In this document: piece by piece, positions 8,398 through 17,435 of the stretch
Layout of the letters: each line of letters begins with the position of its first letter
How positions within the stretch are numbered: the stretch's first letter is position 1
DNA from: UBA4655 sp044337015
GTDB lineage: Bacteria; Planctomycetota; Planctomycetia; Pirellulales; UBA1268
Assembly (NCBI GenBank): GCA_044337015.1
Contig: JBIIOJ010000034.1
Coordinates: 1 to 18,042 of the forward strand
Length of the DNA: 18,042 nucleotides
Direction of reading: 5' to 3'
Translations under genes and position numbers: made by a program
The notes under the pieces: model-generated
Seen by the model: the letters and a program-made list of their open reading frames with translations, nothing else
Database searches by the model: none
What the model was told of the DNA's origin: nothing

Positions 8398-10763
8398 TCC
8401 CTGGTGATCGTCTCGTCGAGGCTCAAAATCGCGGTGGCCACGAGATACGAGGCGGCCAGATCGACGGCCCCGGCATCGTCGGTGGCAAGCAGGCCCGACG
8501 GCTGGTCGCCGCGGACCGACTCGATCAGTGTTCGGGCCGCGGCAGGGTCGGACATGAAGCGTTCTCGGCGACCATCGTAGAGCGCCGCCAGCCTCTCCTT
8601 CTCGGCGGGCGTGGGCCGACGTGCCGTCGCCATGCGGAAGGCCGAGGCGAACCGTTCTTCGATGTCTCCGGACTCGATGTCGCCGGACTCAAAGCCGGCC
8701 CGACCGGACGATGCGACGAGCTTTCGTGCCATCGCGAAGGCGGCCTCGGTAAAGATCGGGTCGTTCCAGAGCGTGAGGGCCTGCAGCGGGGTATTCGTCC
8801 GACCGCGTGCGACGACGCAGGTAACGCGGTCGGGCGCGTCGAAGACGGACAGCGTCGGATGGAGATACGTCCGTCGCCAGACGGTGTAGAGCGTGCGCCG
8901 ATTTCGCTCTTCTCCCCCGGAGGTGAGATACTTCGGCGACTTCTCATCGCGGATCCACCAGAGGTCGTCGGGCTGAGGTGGGTAGACCGGCGGCCCGCCG
9001 ATCGCCGGAGAAAGCAGTCCGGCGATCGCCAGCGCGTTGTCGCGGACGCCTTCCGCCGGAAGCCGTAGCCGCGGGGCCCGCGCGAGCCAGCGGTTGTCGG
9101 GATCTGCAGCCACCGCCTCGGACGTCACGCTCGACGACTGGCCGTAGGTGGCCGACAGGACGATCCGTCGCAGCAACCGCTTGATCGACCAGCCCTCTTC
9201 CATGAACTCGACCGCCAGCCAGTCGAGCAGTTCCGGATGCGTGGGCCGCTCCCCCTGGATGCCGAAGTCCTCGGGCGTCCGCACGAGGCCCGCCCCGAAG
9301 AGTTCGGCCCAGAACCGGTTGACCGTAACGCGGGCGGTGAGCGGGTTGGCCGGATCGACGAGCCAGCGGGCCAGGCCGAGGCGGTTCGCGGGCAGATCCG
9401 CGGACGGCGGATGGAGAACCTTGGGCAGGCCCGGCGTCACGGCGTCGCCGGGCGTCTCGTAGTTGCCCCGCATGAAGATCCGCGTTTCCCGGGGCTCGGG
9501 CAGATCCTCCATGACGTAGGTCGTGGTGGCGGCCACCGCGAGCATCGGCCCTCCCATCGCCGAGCGGCCCGGGCCGACATAGGGACCGGTTTCGTCAGGG
9601 GTGTTGTTGAAGTAGGACAGCAGCCGGTAGTAGTCGCGCTGGGTGAACGGGTCGAACTTGTGGTTGTGGCACTGCGCGCATTCCAAGGTCGTACCGAGCC
9701 AGACTGTGGCCGTCACGTTCACGCGATCGATCAACTGGGCGGAGCGACGGGCCTCCTTGGGCGTGCCCCCTTCGAGGTTGCATGGGCTCGCGCGGTGGAA
9801 GCCTGTGGCGATCCGCTGTTCGATCGTGGCGTCTGGCAGGAGGTCGCCGGCGAGCTGCTCGATCGTGAACCGGTCGAACGGCATGTCGGCGTTGAACGCG
9901 GCGATCACCCAATCCCGCCACGGCCACGACGGCCGCAGCTCGTCCTCATGGGCGCCGGTCGAGTCGCCGTAACGGGCGGCGTCGAGCCAGGGCGTGGCCC
10001 ACCGCTCGCCAAACCGCGGCGAGGCGAGAAGGCGATCCACGGCCCGCTCACGGGCCTTGGGCAATGGATCGTCAAGCAAGTCGTTGAGGAAAACGTCGAG
10101 TTCGGCGAGCGTCGGCGGCAGCCCGGTGAGGTCGAGGCTCACTCGCCGCAGCCAGATGGCAGGCTCGGCCGGCGGCGACAACGCGAGCCCCCGTTTCACC
10201 GCGGCGGCCTGCACGAAGACGTCGATCGGGTCGCGACACCAACCCGGATTGGTCACCTCCGGCAGGAGCGGCCTGACGGGCCGCACGTAGGCCCAGTGCC
10301 GAGGCACCTCCGTCGCGGGCGAGCCGAAGCCCTCCGGCCAATCGGCTCCCTGCTCGACCCAGCGGCGGATCACCGCGATCTCCGCCTCGTCGAGCGGGTC
10401 GGCGTCGGTCGGCATACGCACCTCCGTGCCGTGGCCGATGAGCCGCTGCACCAGAAGGCTCGCATCGGCATCGCCGGGCACGACCGCCGGCCCCGAGTTG
10501 CCGCCGGCCATCACGATCGCCCGCGCGTCGAGCCGCAGCCTGGCCTGCTGCTCGTCGGGCCCATGGCAGTGATGGCAGCTCGCCTCCAGGAGCGGCCAGA
10601 CATCCCGCACGAAGTCCACCCGCTGGCTGCGAGCGGCCGGAGGCGTGGCTGCCTCGTCGCCGCCGCGGGCAGGGATCGCCAGGGCCGCTACCGCGACGAG
10701 CGGCGCGGCCCACAGGCGCCCGCAAGGATCGCGACGGCCGAAATGGTGGTTCGCACCGTGCAT
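8394..10763 (-). CDS. Planctomycete cytochrome c / DUF1549 / DUF1553 protein
   Basis: A 789-residue exported protein and the first gene of the minus-strand operon. Residues 1-35 form a signal peptide (LWAAPLVAVAALAIPARG). Residues 48-140 are the PSCyt1 domain with haem-binding C63-H-H-C66-H67 and the usual VVPGDADASLLVQRL block. DUF1549 spans about 176-385, with DPIDVFVQAAAVKRGLALSP, RRVSLDLTGLPPTLAELD and a second CxxCH (C362-A-Q-C365-H366) in the family motif ECAQCHNHKFDPFTQRDYY. DUF1553 runs from about 455 to 735 (LARWLVDPANPLTARVTVNR, GERPTHPELLDWLAVEFMEE, TPLQALTLWNDPIF). The length is somewhat short because no extra LamG domain is present. Electron transfer in the periplasm is a family-based guess. 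It is translationally coupled to the DUF1501 gene. The only oddity is a small in-frame duplication near residue 695. The ATG at 10763 lacks a strong Shine-Dalgarno. Confidence 0.95.
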   Translation of the reverse strand: MHGANHHFGRRDPCGRLWAAPLVAVAALAIPARGGDEAATPPAARSQRVDFVRDVWPLLEASCHHCHGPDEQQARLRLDARAIVMAGGNSGPAVVPGDADASLLVQRLIGHGTEVRMPTDADPLDEAEIAVIRRWVEQGADWPEGFGSPATEVPRHWAYVRPVRPLLPEVTNPGWCRDPIDVFVQAAAVKRGLALSPPAEPAIWLRRVSLDLTGLPPTLAELDVFLNDLLDDPLPKARERAVDRLLASPRFGERWATPWLDAARYGDSTGAHEDELRPSWPWRDWVIAAFNADMPFDRFTIEQLAGDLLPDATIEQRIATGFHRASPCNLEGGTPKEARRSAQLIDRVNVTATVWLGTTLECAQCHNHKFDPFTQRDYYRLLSYFNNTPDETGPYVGPGRSAMGGPMLAVAATTTYVMEDLPEPRETRIFMRGNYETPGDAVTPGLPKVLHPPSADLPANRLGLARWLVDPANPLTARVTVNRFWAELFGAGLVRTPEDFGIQGERPTHPELLDWLAVEFMEEGWSIKRLLRRIVLSATYGQSSSVTSEAVAADPDNRWLARAPRLRLPAEGVRDNALAIAGLLSPAIGGPPVYPPQPDDLWWIRDEKSPKYLTSGGEERNRRTLYTVWRRTYLHPTLSVFDAPDRVTCVVARGRTNTPLQALTLWNDPIFTEAAFAMARKLVASSGRAGFESGDIESGDIEERFASAFRMATARRPTPAEKERLAALYDGRRERFMSDPAAARTLIESVRGDQPSGLLATDDAGAVDLAASYLVATAILSLDETITRE
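8661..8690. repeat. 15-bp tandem duplication inside the DUF1553 domain
   Basis: GATGTCTCCGGACTC (8661-8675) is immediately followed by GATGTCGCCGGACTC (8676-8690), with one mismatch. On the coding strand this gives the doubled peptide ESGDIESGDIE at about residues 692-702 of the cytochrome/DUF1549/DUF1553 protein. The duplication is in frame and looks like recent slippage in a surface loop. Confidence 0.75.
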
Positions 10764-11015
10764 CGGGCGTGTTCCAAGGGAGCGGATCCGGGATTCGCGA
10801 TGGCTGCCAAGAGTCTATTTCGGCGTGTTCGCCATGGAAAGCTTGAGGCAACGGCGGTCGATCGAGTCGTTCCGGGGGATGATAGAGGGAATGAAAAGTC
10901 TCGCCGAGGGGCAAAACCTGCCTTTCGCGGCCCCGGCCGGCCGTCCCGTGATACTTTAAAGGTCTGCGCCATGAGCCTTTCGGTAAGGTGATTCGCCCAG
11001 CTCGCCGACCGACCG
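10764..11015. other. Divergent intergenic region, promoters expected
   Basis: These 252 bp separate the minus-strand DUF operon from the plus-strand sigma-factor operon and should hold promoters for both. I found no convincing -35/-10 pair. One candidate for the plus strand is TGATACTTT at 10949-10957, which resembles an extended -10, 59 nt before the sigma-factor ATG. For that gene an in-frame TGA lies 24 nt upstream of ATG 11016 with no other start codon between, so the start is fixed even though no Shine-Dalgarno is visible. No RNA gene or protein is supported here. Confidence 0.45.
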
Positions 11016-11591
11016 ATGCCATCGCAAAAACCACCCCGCCGCGACGACTACGCCCCGACATTGGCCGGAGACGCGGATTCCCTCGACGCCTTCGCTCGGG
11101 AGCTCACCCGCCACCAGGCCCGGCTCCGCGGCCTCATCCGCTGCCTGCTCTTCGACCGCAAGGACGTGGAGGACGTCTGGCAGGACACGAACGTCACGCT
11201 CCTCAAGAAATCGGCCGACTTCTCCCCCGGTACCGACTTCTGGGCGTGGGCGAGCCAGGTCGCCCGCTACCAGGTGCTCACCCACTGCAAGAAGCTCAAG
11301 CGTGACAAGCTCGTGCTCGCCGAGGACCTCCTTCAGCAGATCGCCGCCGAGGTGATCGAACGCGGATCGGAGCTCGACGACCGCCGCGAAGCCCTCGCCG
11401 GCTGCCTCGCAAAATTGCCGCAGCCTCAGCGGCAGCTGCTCGAACTGCGGTATGGACCCAAGACGTCGATCGAGTCGATCGCCGCCTCGATGAGCCGCAC
11501 GCCCAACGCGATCCGCCAGGCCCTCTTCCGCATCCGCGGCACGCTCCTGTCGTGCGTCGAGAAACGGCTCACCGCGGAGGGCCTCGCATGA
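11016..11591 (+). CDS. ECF sigma factor, Rhodopirellula/Verrucomicrobium type
   Basis: A 191-residue RNA polymerase sigma factor of the extracytoplasmic-function group. Region 2 covers about residues 25-97: ARLRGLIRCLLFDRKDVEDV and WQDTNVTLLKKSADF, then FWAWASQVARYQVLTHCKKL, the core-binding and -10-recognition helices. Region 4 covers about 124-186: LAKLPQPQRQLLELRYGPKT, then SIESIAASMSRTPNAIRQAL, the helix-turn-helix for -35 recognition. The WAWASQVARYQVL spacing is typical of the sigma factors that planctomycetes and verrucomicrobia pair with FecR-like membrane proteins. The stop overlaps the next start as ATGA (11588-11591), so sigma factor and FecR-like protein are made in a coupled way, as expected for a sigma/anti-sigma pair. 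Its targets are unknown; autoregulation of this operon is an inference. Confidence 0.95.
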   Translation: MPSQKPPRRDDYAPTLAGDADSLDAFARELTRHQARLRGLIRCLLFDRKDVEDVWQDTNVTLLKKSADFSPGTDFWAWASQVARYQVLTHCKKLKRDKLVLAEDLLQQIAAEVIERGSELDDRREALAGCLAKLPQPQRQLLELRYGPKTSIESIAASMSRTPNAIRQALFRIRGTLLSCVEKRLTAEGLA

Positions 11592-13297
11592 ACGTTTTCA
11601 AGAAGCCACGTGATGCCGAGGGGCTGCGGCTCGCGAACCTCATCGATGGCGCGATCGAAGGGGATCTCAACGCGGCTGAAAAGGCCGAGCTCGAGCAGAT
11701 GCTCGCGGCCGACGCCACGGCCCGACGCCGGTATGTCGATGCGATGTTTCTCGATGCGATGCTCGACGAGGAGTTTGCGTCGTGCGGCGTCGCCGAGATG
11801 GTCGACATGCTCGCCGATCACCGGCCCGAGCCGCCGACTCCCGCCGTCAGATCGTGGACATCGGCCGCAAGTCGTTCATGGCTGCCCCCCCTCGGTCGCT
11901 CCCAGGCCGCGGCCTTGGTCGGCATCGTGCTCACACTTTCCGCCGCGGCGATCGGCACGGGCATCGCCGCCTGGCAGGTGGTGCGGGCTGGCGTCGGTCT
12001 ATCCGGCCGCGAGCCGCTCGCGGAGATCAGCCGCACGAGGCTCGCCACGGTCGTCGACAGGCCGGGGAGCAGGCCTGAGCCGGTGAAGAAAGGGCGAGCG
12101 GTCGGCCGCGAACGGCTGGCGATCGCATCCGGCGCGGTCGAGCTCACGCTCCGCGGCGGACAGGTGGTCGTTCTCGAGGGGCCGTGCGAACTGGAGCTCA
12201 TCAGCGAACGACGGGCGTTCCTCCATCACGGCGCGGCAGTGGTGCGGGCCAAGGGCGACGGTTTTTCTCTCGAAGCCCCGACGGCGGCGATGTCGTGCTC
12301 TTTCGGCGAGTTCGCGGCGAAGGTGGATGCCTCGCTCACGACCGACGTCCAGGTCTACTCGGGCGACGTGGTCGCCAGCGGCGTCGCCAAGCAGGGCAGT
12401 GGCCAATTTCCAGACCGGCTCGCGGCGGGCGACGCCCGGCGGTTTTCGCCGCTGCCCGACATGCCACCGGAGACGCTCTCCTTCTCGGCGGAGCGGTTCG
12501 TGCGTCGCGTGCCCGACGACACGGGCGTCGGGCTGCCGGTCAATGCCTTGTCCACGGAGAAGATCGGCCGGCCGCAACTCGAGTCGATGGTCGTCACGCA
12601 GGCCGTCGAGCCGGTCACGATCGACGGTTCGCTCGACGACTGGAAAGACGCACGATGGTTTCGCGCCGGCGGCGGCGCAGAGTCGATCGAGGGGGCCATG
12701 ATGTTCGATGCCGACAACCTCTACGTCGCGGCCCGTGTCGCCGATCCCCTGCCGATGCGAAACAGCGTCGATCCCCAGCTCGACTCCCAGCTCGTCTGGC
12801 ACGGCGGCGGCCTGCAGGTCTTCTTCTCGGGCGACCGTGTCACCGGTTGGCCGGCCGATGCCAACACCCCGGGCTATTACGTCACCCGGAAGACCGAGGC
12901 GCCGTTCGCCGAGCGGATCAAGGCGGACAACCCTCGGCTCCTCACGCTCATGATGATCCACCACGCCCCGACCAAGAGCGATCACCTCTTCCTCGGCCGC
13001 GCCCCGAGCTTCGCTCCCGCCGGCGTGGCGGCGGACGGTTTCTCGGGCCGGTTCGTGAGGCATCCCGACGGCCGCGGCTACACGCTCGAATACGCGATCC
13101 CCTGGACGACGCTCGGCCTCGCCGACGATCCCCCGCAGGCCGGCGACCGGCTCGCCACCGCCTGGGAGCTCCACTTCAGCGACGAGACGGGCCGGCTGTG
13201 GCGGAACCAGATCATCGAGATCCGTAACCAGAAGGAGCCGCCGGGCATCTTTCTCTTCGAACGGGCCGCCACCTGGGGCCGGGCCGATTTCCGCTGA
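11588..13297 (+). CDS. FecR-like anti-sigma/sensor with transmembrane helix and CBM9-like C-terminal domain
   Basis: A 569-residue membrane protein and the likely regulator of the preceding sigma factor. Residues 1-78 form a cytoplasmic helical segment typical of such pairs (LANLIDGAIEGDLNAAEKAE, then RRYVDAMFLDAMLDEEF). A single transmembrane helix is at about 106-131 (AAALVGIVLTLSAAAIGTGI). A FecR-type beta domain follows at about 170-290 (VELTLRGGQVVVLEGPCELE, RRAFLHHGAAVVRAKGDGFS, then VQVYSGDVVASG). Residues about 340-568 resemble CBM9-like/DOMON-type sugar-binding domains: PVTIDGSLDDWKDARWF, then AMMFDADNLYVAARVADPLP, GLQVFFSGD, and YTLEYAIPWTTLGLADDPPQ. The fusion suggests direct recognition of an extracellular or periplasmic carbohydrate, relayed through the membrane to release the sigma factor; that mechanism is inferred. 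ATG 11588 is chosen because it gives the ATGA overlap; an upstream in-frame ATG at 11552 would overlap the sigma gene further. Only 9 bp separate it from the next gene. Confidence 0.88.
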   Translation: MNVFKKPRDAEGLRLANLIDGAIEGDLNAAEKAELEQMLAADATARRRYVDAMFLDAMLDEEFASCGVAEMVDMLADHRPEPPTPAVRSWTSAASRSWLPPLGRSQAAALVGIVLTLSAAAIGTGIAAWQVVRAGVGLSGREPLAEISRTRLATVVDRPGSRPEPVKKGRAVGRERLAIASGAVELTLRGGQVVVLEGPCELELISERRAFLHHGAAVVRAKGDGFSLEAPTAAMSCSFGEFAAKVDASLTTDVQVYSGDVVASGVAKQGSGQFPDRLAAGDARRFSPLPDMPPETLSFSAERFVRRVPDDTGVGLPVNALSTEKIGRPQLESMVVTQAVEPVTIDGSLDDWKDARWFRAGGGAESIEGAMMFDADNLYVAARVADPLPMRNSVDPQLDSQLVWHGGGLQVFFSGDRVTGWPADANTPGYYVTRKTEAPFAERIKADNPRLLTLMMIHHAPTKSDHLFLGRAPSFAPAGVAADGFSGRFVRHPDGRGYTLEYAIPWTTLGLADDPPQAGDRLATAWELHFSDETGRLWRNQIIEIRNQKEPPGIFLFERAATWGRADFR

Positions 13298-13306
13298 GAG
13301 ATCACC

Positions 13307-16300
13307 ATGAAGTCGTGTCGAACGAGTGCACTGCTGTCGGCAATTGGCTTCGCGTGGGTTGTCGCGGCGACGTTTGCCGGAGCCCAAGACTTTGAATTCA
13401 CGCCCACGAAGCCCGTGCCGCCGCACGGTCGGCCGTGGGTGGAGACCACCGATCCCGACGTTCGCACTTCCCTTCTCTGGAAGTTCGTCTCCGACGCCGA
13501 CCGCTCCGCGGCGGCCGACAAGCTCCTCGAGGAAGCGGATCTCGATGAACTCGTGGACGGCACCGACGACGATGCCCTTCCCACGGCCGGAGTGACCGGA
13601 AAGGGAGCCGGAGGCCTGCCTCCCAAGCTCGCCGGCAAGGCCGTGGTCAAGGATGCCGCGGGCCGGTTCGGCGGCGGCCTCGTCGTCGATGGCGCGAGCT
13701 TCGCCGAGGGTTCCGCCGACTTCCCGGCCATGGTCGCGAGCGAAGGGGGATTCACGATCGACTTCTGGTTTCGCGCGGCGGGCAAGGAGGCCGCAAAAGG
13801 GGCAGGCCCGCAGACGCTCTTCGTGCTCCCGAGCCTCCGCGGCGAGCCGCTGCTCGCAGTGCGGCTCGACGACGAGGAGAAGGTCGTGCTCACCGTGGCG
13901 GGAGAGGATCGCGTCACGGCCCCCTGCCCCGCCACGGCCGACGGCTGGCATCATCTCGCGCTCGTCGCGGACGTGCCGCGGGGCCAGCCCGACAACATTT
14001 CGGTCCTCTCCCTGACGGTCGATGGCGTCATCGCGGCCGCCAGAAAGACCGATCACATGACCCCCATTCCGTGGATGAAGGGCGTGCTCGGCCGCATCGG
14101 CATGCCATTCACGGCCGGCGGCGGCAAGGGCCTGTCCGGCCTCACGGGCGCGATCGACGAAGTGCGGGTTTCGAAGGGCGTGTATCCCCTCTACCCCTGG
14201 AACCTCGGCCGGCTGGAGCGGGCCCGAACGCCCGACTCGCTCGAACTCCGCGCTCCCTATTTCAAGAGCGGCAACGCCGTCACGCGGCTCCACTTCAACG
14301 GCTCGCTCGAGCCCAGCCCCTTCGCCGGCCGCTCGTGGGCGGGCAAGGCTGACGCGTCACACTTCAAGCCCGGCGTGCAGGGGCAGGCCCTCGATCTCTC
14401 CGCGAGCGACAAGACCGGCTTCGCGATGACCGGCTTCGACATCCTGCCCGAGAAGAACGGCACGGTCGAATTCTGGTTTCGCCCGCTCGACTGGAACAAC
14501 TTCTACAAGAGCGACTTTCTGGGCGGTGACGTGAAGTTCAACTGGCTGATGACGCTCTCGTCCAAGGACACGCTCCACAAGTCGCCATCCAGGTACATCG
14601 AGGTACGTCTGGGCCGCTCCGGCCAGGATGGCCCCGTGCACTGGCAGAAGATCCATCCCGGCACGTGGACGCACATGCTCATCTCGATCAAGGACGGCGG
14701 CCAATCGGTCTACCTCAACGGCCAGCGGACGCGGCTCTACCAGGGTGGGCTCGTGACCCGGCCCCCCGTCTACGACCAAGGGGCGTTGAAGAAATGGCGG
14801 GAGCGGACCGGCGGCAAGGACGTCGACGACACCTGGAAGCTCGCCTTCACGAAGTCGCCCACGCTCGTGGACGAATTCACCGTCTTCGACTGGCCGCTCG
14901 ATCCGAACGAGGCCTGGAACGCCTACGCCCGCTGGCTGCCCGACGCCGCGGCGCAGATGAAGCCGCTGCCCCTCTTCCAGACGCAGTTCGACTATTTCGC
15001 CCAATCCTGGGACCGGAAGGAGAAGCTCATCGCCACGGTCGGCTGCCTTCCGGTGAACGGGGTGAATCCCGCGACCGCCGACATCGAGATCCGCGCCACC
15101 ACGGGCGATGTGCTCTTGTCGGCCGAGAAGCAGTCGCTCGCCGAGGGGAACACGGCGAAGTTCACCCTCGAAAGGCCGCTCCCCTTCGGCCGCTATCCGG
15201 CGATCGTGCGGTCGCGGGATGCGTCGGGGAAGGTGCTCGCGGAGGAGAGGCTGGAGTACGTCCGCGAGAAGCCGGAGTGGCTCGGCAACACGCTCGGCAA
15301 GGAGCGGACGATCCCCAAGCCGTGGACGCCGATCAAGGCGAATGGGCAGTCGCTGGAGCTCGTCGGCCGGCGGATCGACCTCGGCCCCGGCGGCTTGCCG
15401 GCGAAAATCGAGACGCTTGGCCGGCAGATCCTCGCCCGGCCGATCGCGATGCGGGCCGCCGGCCCCGGCGGCGATGCGACGCTCGCGGGCGACGGGATAA
15501 AGCTCGGCGCCGCGGCCGACGACCGCGTCGAGTGGAAGGCCGCCCTCGCGGGGGCGGGCATCAAGGCGGATGTCGATGCCTGGCTCGAGTTCGACGGGCT
15601 GCTCTATTGCACTGTGACGCTCAAGCCCGCCAGCGGCGCGGAGGCCACGCTCGACGAGCTCGACATCGACGTGCCGATGGTTCCGGGAGAGGCCACGCAG
15701 CTGCTGGCCAACGGCGGCGGGAGGGATTTCCGCAGTTCCTGGATCGCGACGATGCTGCCCGCGGGCGAAGGGAGCGTATGGAGAAGCAGCGACCAGCCGT
15801 ATCCGTCGTTCGGCCGGGCCGACGGTGTGACGAACTTCATGCCGCACATCTGGCTCGGGGCCGACGACGTCGGGCTCTACTTCGGCGCCGAGAACGACAA
15901 GGGGTGGACGGTGGACGGCCCCAAGCCAGCGCAGGAGATTCTGCGGGAGAAAGACGCCGTCGTCTTCCGGATGAACGTGATCCGCGAGGCGACGAAAATC
16001 CCAGCCGCCGGCCGGACGTTTCATTTTCTTCTCCTGCCCACGCCCGCGAAGCCCGCACCCGCCGACTGGCGAAAGCAGATGGCCACAGGCGGCGTGAACT
16101 TCGGCTCGTGCGACAGCTTCGGTGGGTTCGACATGAAGACCGATCCGACCGACCCCATGCAGGGGGATGATTTCCGGCTCGAGCCGCGGAGTTGGGAGCA
16201 TGCCGCGGCGATGGCCCCGCAGAGCCGGGCGAAGTGGGGGCGGTGCATCCTGTACGCGGACGCATCGTGGCCTCGGACGGGTCCGGCGTTCGACGACTGG

Positions 16301-17395
16301 AGGCACGACCTGTTCGGCGCGGGCCGGTTCTCCTGGTCGCCCGAGTGCGAGGACTATGCCGTCTGGGCGATCAACGAGTTTCTGAAGCGGGGCGTGATCG
16401 ACGGCGTCTACTGGGACGACGTGAGCGTCGGCCACACCTACTCGCTCAACTCGACTGCCTACGAGTACGCCGGCAGCAGGGATGGCCGCCGCGTGGGATT
16501 CACGTCGCTGGCGATGCGACGAGTGAACATGCGGCTTTGGCGTCTCTTCGAGGCGGCCGGCCGTGAGCCTTGCATCTGGGCCCACATGACCGTCTGCTAC
16601 GAGGTGCCGCTCTTCAGCTTCTGCCGCTACCTCGCCAACGGTGAGTTCGTGACGGGTGTCGAGCCCTATGGCAAACGCGACGCCATGGATTTCTGGAAGC
16701 CTGACACGCTGCGGCTCCTCGGCAGCTCGGAGAAATGGGGGGCGGGCGTGATGTTCCTCACGACGCTTCCGCGAACGCTGCCCCCCGGCCCCGCGGTCGA
16801 GCAGTGGGCCTATCCGCAGGTGCGCGCGGAAGACGCCCTCTATGCCACGAGCGGCATCCAGACGCTTTCCGGCGGGCTCACGCAGAAGCTCGCCGAGGCG
16901 AAGCTCTACGACCAGCCGGTGCGGTGCTTCCCGTGGTGGGAGGCCGACAGGATCGTGAAGCTGACAAAGCCCGAGAAGGCGAACGTGCTCTCGGCGGTCT
17001 ATGCGTCCGGTGGCAGGGCGGTCGTGTTCGTCGCCAACTTCGGTCGCGACGGCGAGCACGAGGTGACGATCGAACTCGATCCGGCGACGCTCTTTCCGGG
17101 CCGCAAGGTGGCGGGCATCCAGTGGCGGGATCTCGACCCCGGGCTCGAGCCGCCGAAGGTGGCGGTGGCGAGTGCCGCCGAGATCGCGAAGGAGACGAAG
17201 GCCGCCGCGAACGCGGGACTCGACGGCAAGGAGCGTCCGCTCGACGACGAGGAACTCGGCGACTTCCTCGAAGGCACGACGCCCGAGGGCCGCGCCAAGG
17301 GCAGGCTGGAAATGAAGGTGGAGGGAGCGAAGGCCCGCGTCACGATCCGCCCCCGCGACTACCGCGTGCTCGAAGCCAAAGTAGGTGCAGACTGA
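13307..17395 (+). CDS. Large secreted protein with two LamG-like domains and a glycoside-hydrolase-like region (GH123/DUF6067-like)
   Basis: A 1362-residue exported protein and the last gene of the sigma-factor operon. Residues 1-26 are a signal peptide ending AGA-QD. LamG-like domain 1 is at about 120-291 (FGGGLVVDGASFAEG, GGFTIDFWFRAAG, LTGAIDEVRVSKG). LamG-like domain 2 is at about 324-532 (VTRLHFNGSLEPSPFAG, NGTVEFWFRPLDW, LVDEFTVFDWPLDP). An immunoglobulin-like segment follows, then from about 656 the stretch EWLGNTLGKERTIPKPWTPI, which resembles the N-terminal part of GH123/DUF6067 proteins. Near residue 1031, RGVIDGVYWDDVSV has the form of a barrel strand ending in catalytic carboxylates. 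A beta domain closes the protein (VVFVANFGRDGEHEVTIELD at about 1238). I infer binding and hydrolysis of a polysaccharide or glycoconjugate; the family name is from memory and the substrate is unknown. GAGAGA precedes the ATG as a Shine-Dalgarno. The acidic stretch at 63-90 is unusual. Confidence 0.85.
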   Translation: MKSCRTSALLSAIGFAWVVAATFAGAQDFEFTPTKPVPPHGRPWVETTDPDVRTSLLWKFVSDADRSAAADKLLEEADLDELVDGTDDDALPTAGVTGKGAGGLPPKLAGKAVVKDAAGRFGGGLVVDGASFAEGSADFPAMVASEGGFTIDFWFRAAGKEAAKGAGPQTLFVLPSLRGEPLLAVRLDDEEKVVLTVAGEDRVTAPCPATADGWHHLALVADVPRGQPDNISVLSLTVDGVIAAARKTDHMTPIPWMKGVLGRIGMPFTAGGGKGLSGLTGAIDEVRVSKGVYPLYPWNLGRLERARTPDSLELRAPYFKSGNAVTRLHFNGSLEPSPFAGRSWAGKADASHFKPGVQGQALDLSASDKTGFAMTGFDILPEKNGTVEFWFRPLDWNNFYKSDFLGGDVKFNWLMTLSSKDTLHKSPSRYIEVRLGRSGQDGPVHWQKIHPGTWTHMLISIKDGGQSVYLNGQRTRLYQGGLVTRPPVYDQGALKKWRERTGGKDVDDTWKLAFTKSPTLVDEFTVFDWPLDPNEAWNAYARWLPDAAAQMKPLPLFQTQFDYFAQSWDRKEKLIATVGCLPVNGVNPATADIEIRATTGDVLLSAEKQSLAEGNTAKFTLERPLPFGRYPAIVRSRDASGKVLAEERLEYVREKPEWLGNTLGKERTIPKPWTPIKANGQSLELVGRRIDLGPGGLPAKIETLGRQILARPIAMRAAGPGGDATLAGDGIKLGAAADDRVEWKAALAGAGIKADVDAWLEFDGLLYCTVTLKPASGAEATLDELDIDVPMVPGEATQLLANGGGRDFRSSWIATMLPAGEGSVWRSSDQPYPSFGRADGVTNFMPHIWLGADDVGLYFGAENDKGWTVDGPKPAQEILREKDAVVFRMNVIREATKIPAAGRTFHFLLLPTPAKPAPADWRKQMATGGVNFGSCDSFGGFDMKTDPTDPMQGDDFRLEPRSWEHAAAMAPQSRAKWGRCILYADASWPRTGPAFDDWRHDLFGAGRFSWSPECEDYAVWAINEFLKRGVIDGVYWDDVSVGHTYSLNSTAYEYAGSRDGRRVGFTSLAMRRVNMRLWRLFEAAGREPCIWAHMTVCYEVPLFSFCRYLANGEFVTGVEPYGKRDAMDFWKPDTLRLLGSSEKWGAGVMFLTTLPRTLPPGPAVEQWAYPQVRAEDALYATSGIQTLSGGLTQKLAEAKLYDQPVRCFPWWEADRIVKLTKPEKANVLSAVYASGGRAVVFVANFGRDGEHEVTIELDPATLFPGRKVAGIQWRDLDPGLEPPKVAVASAAEIAKETKAAANAGLDGKERPLDDEELGDFLEGTTPEGRAKGRLEMKVEGAKARVTIRPRDYRVLEAKVGAD

Positions 17396-17435
17396 TAGAC
17401 TGCACATCGCCCTTCGTCCGCACACCGCCCTCTTT

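Noticed and set aside
9237..10991. A 584-codon plus-strand open frame opposite the cytochrome/DUF1549 gene
   Set aside because: No domain signature; it covers the conserved CxxCH and DUF1549 coding region on the other strand.
11999..14293. A 764-codon minus-strand open frame across the FecR-like and glycosidase genes
   Set aside because: It spans two genes with good motifs on the plus strand; its translation is Arg/Glu/Gly-biased and unrelated to known families.
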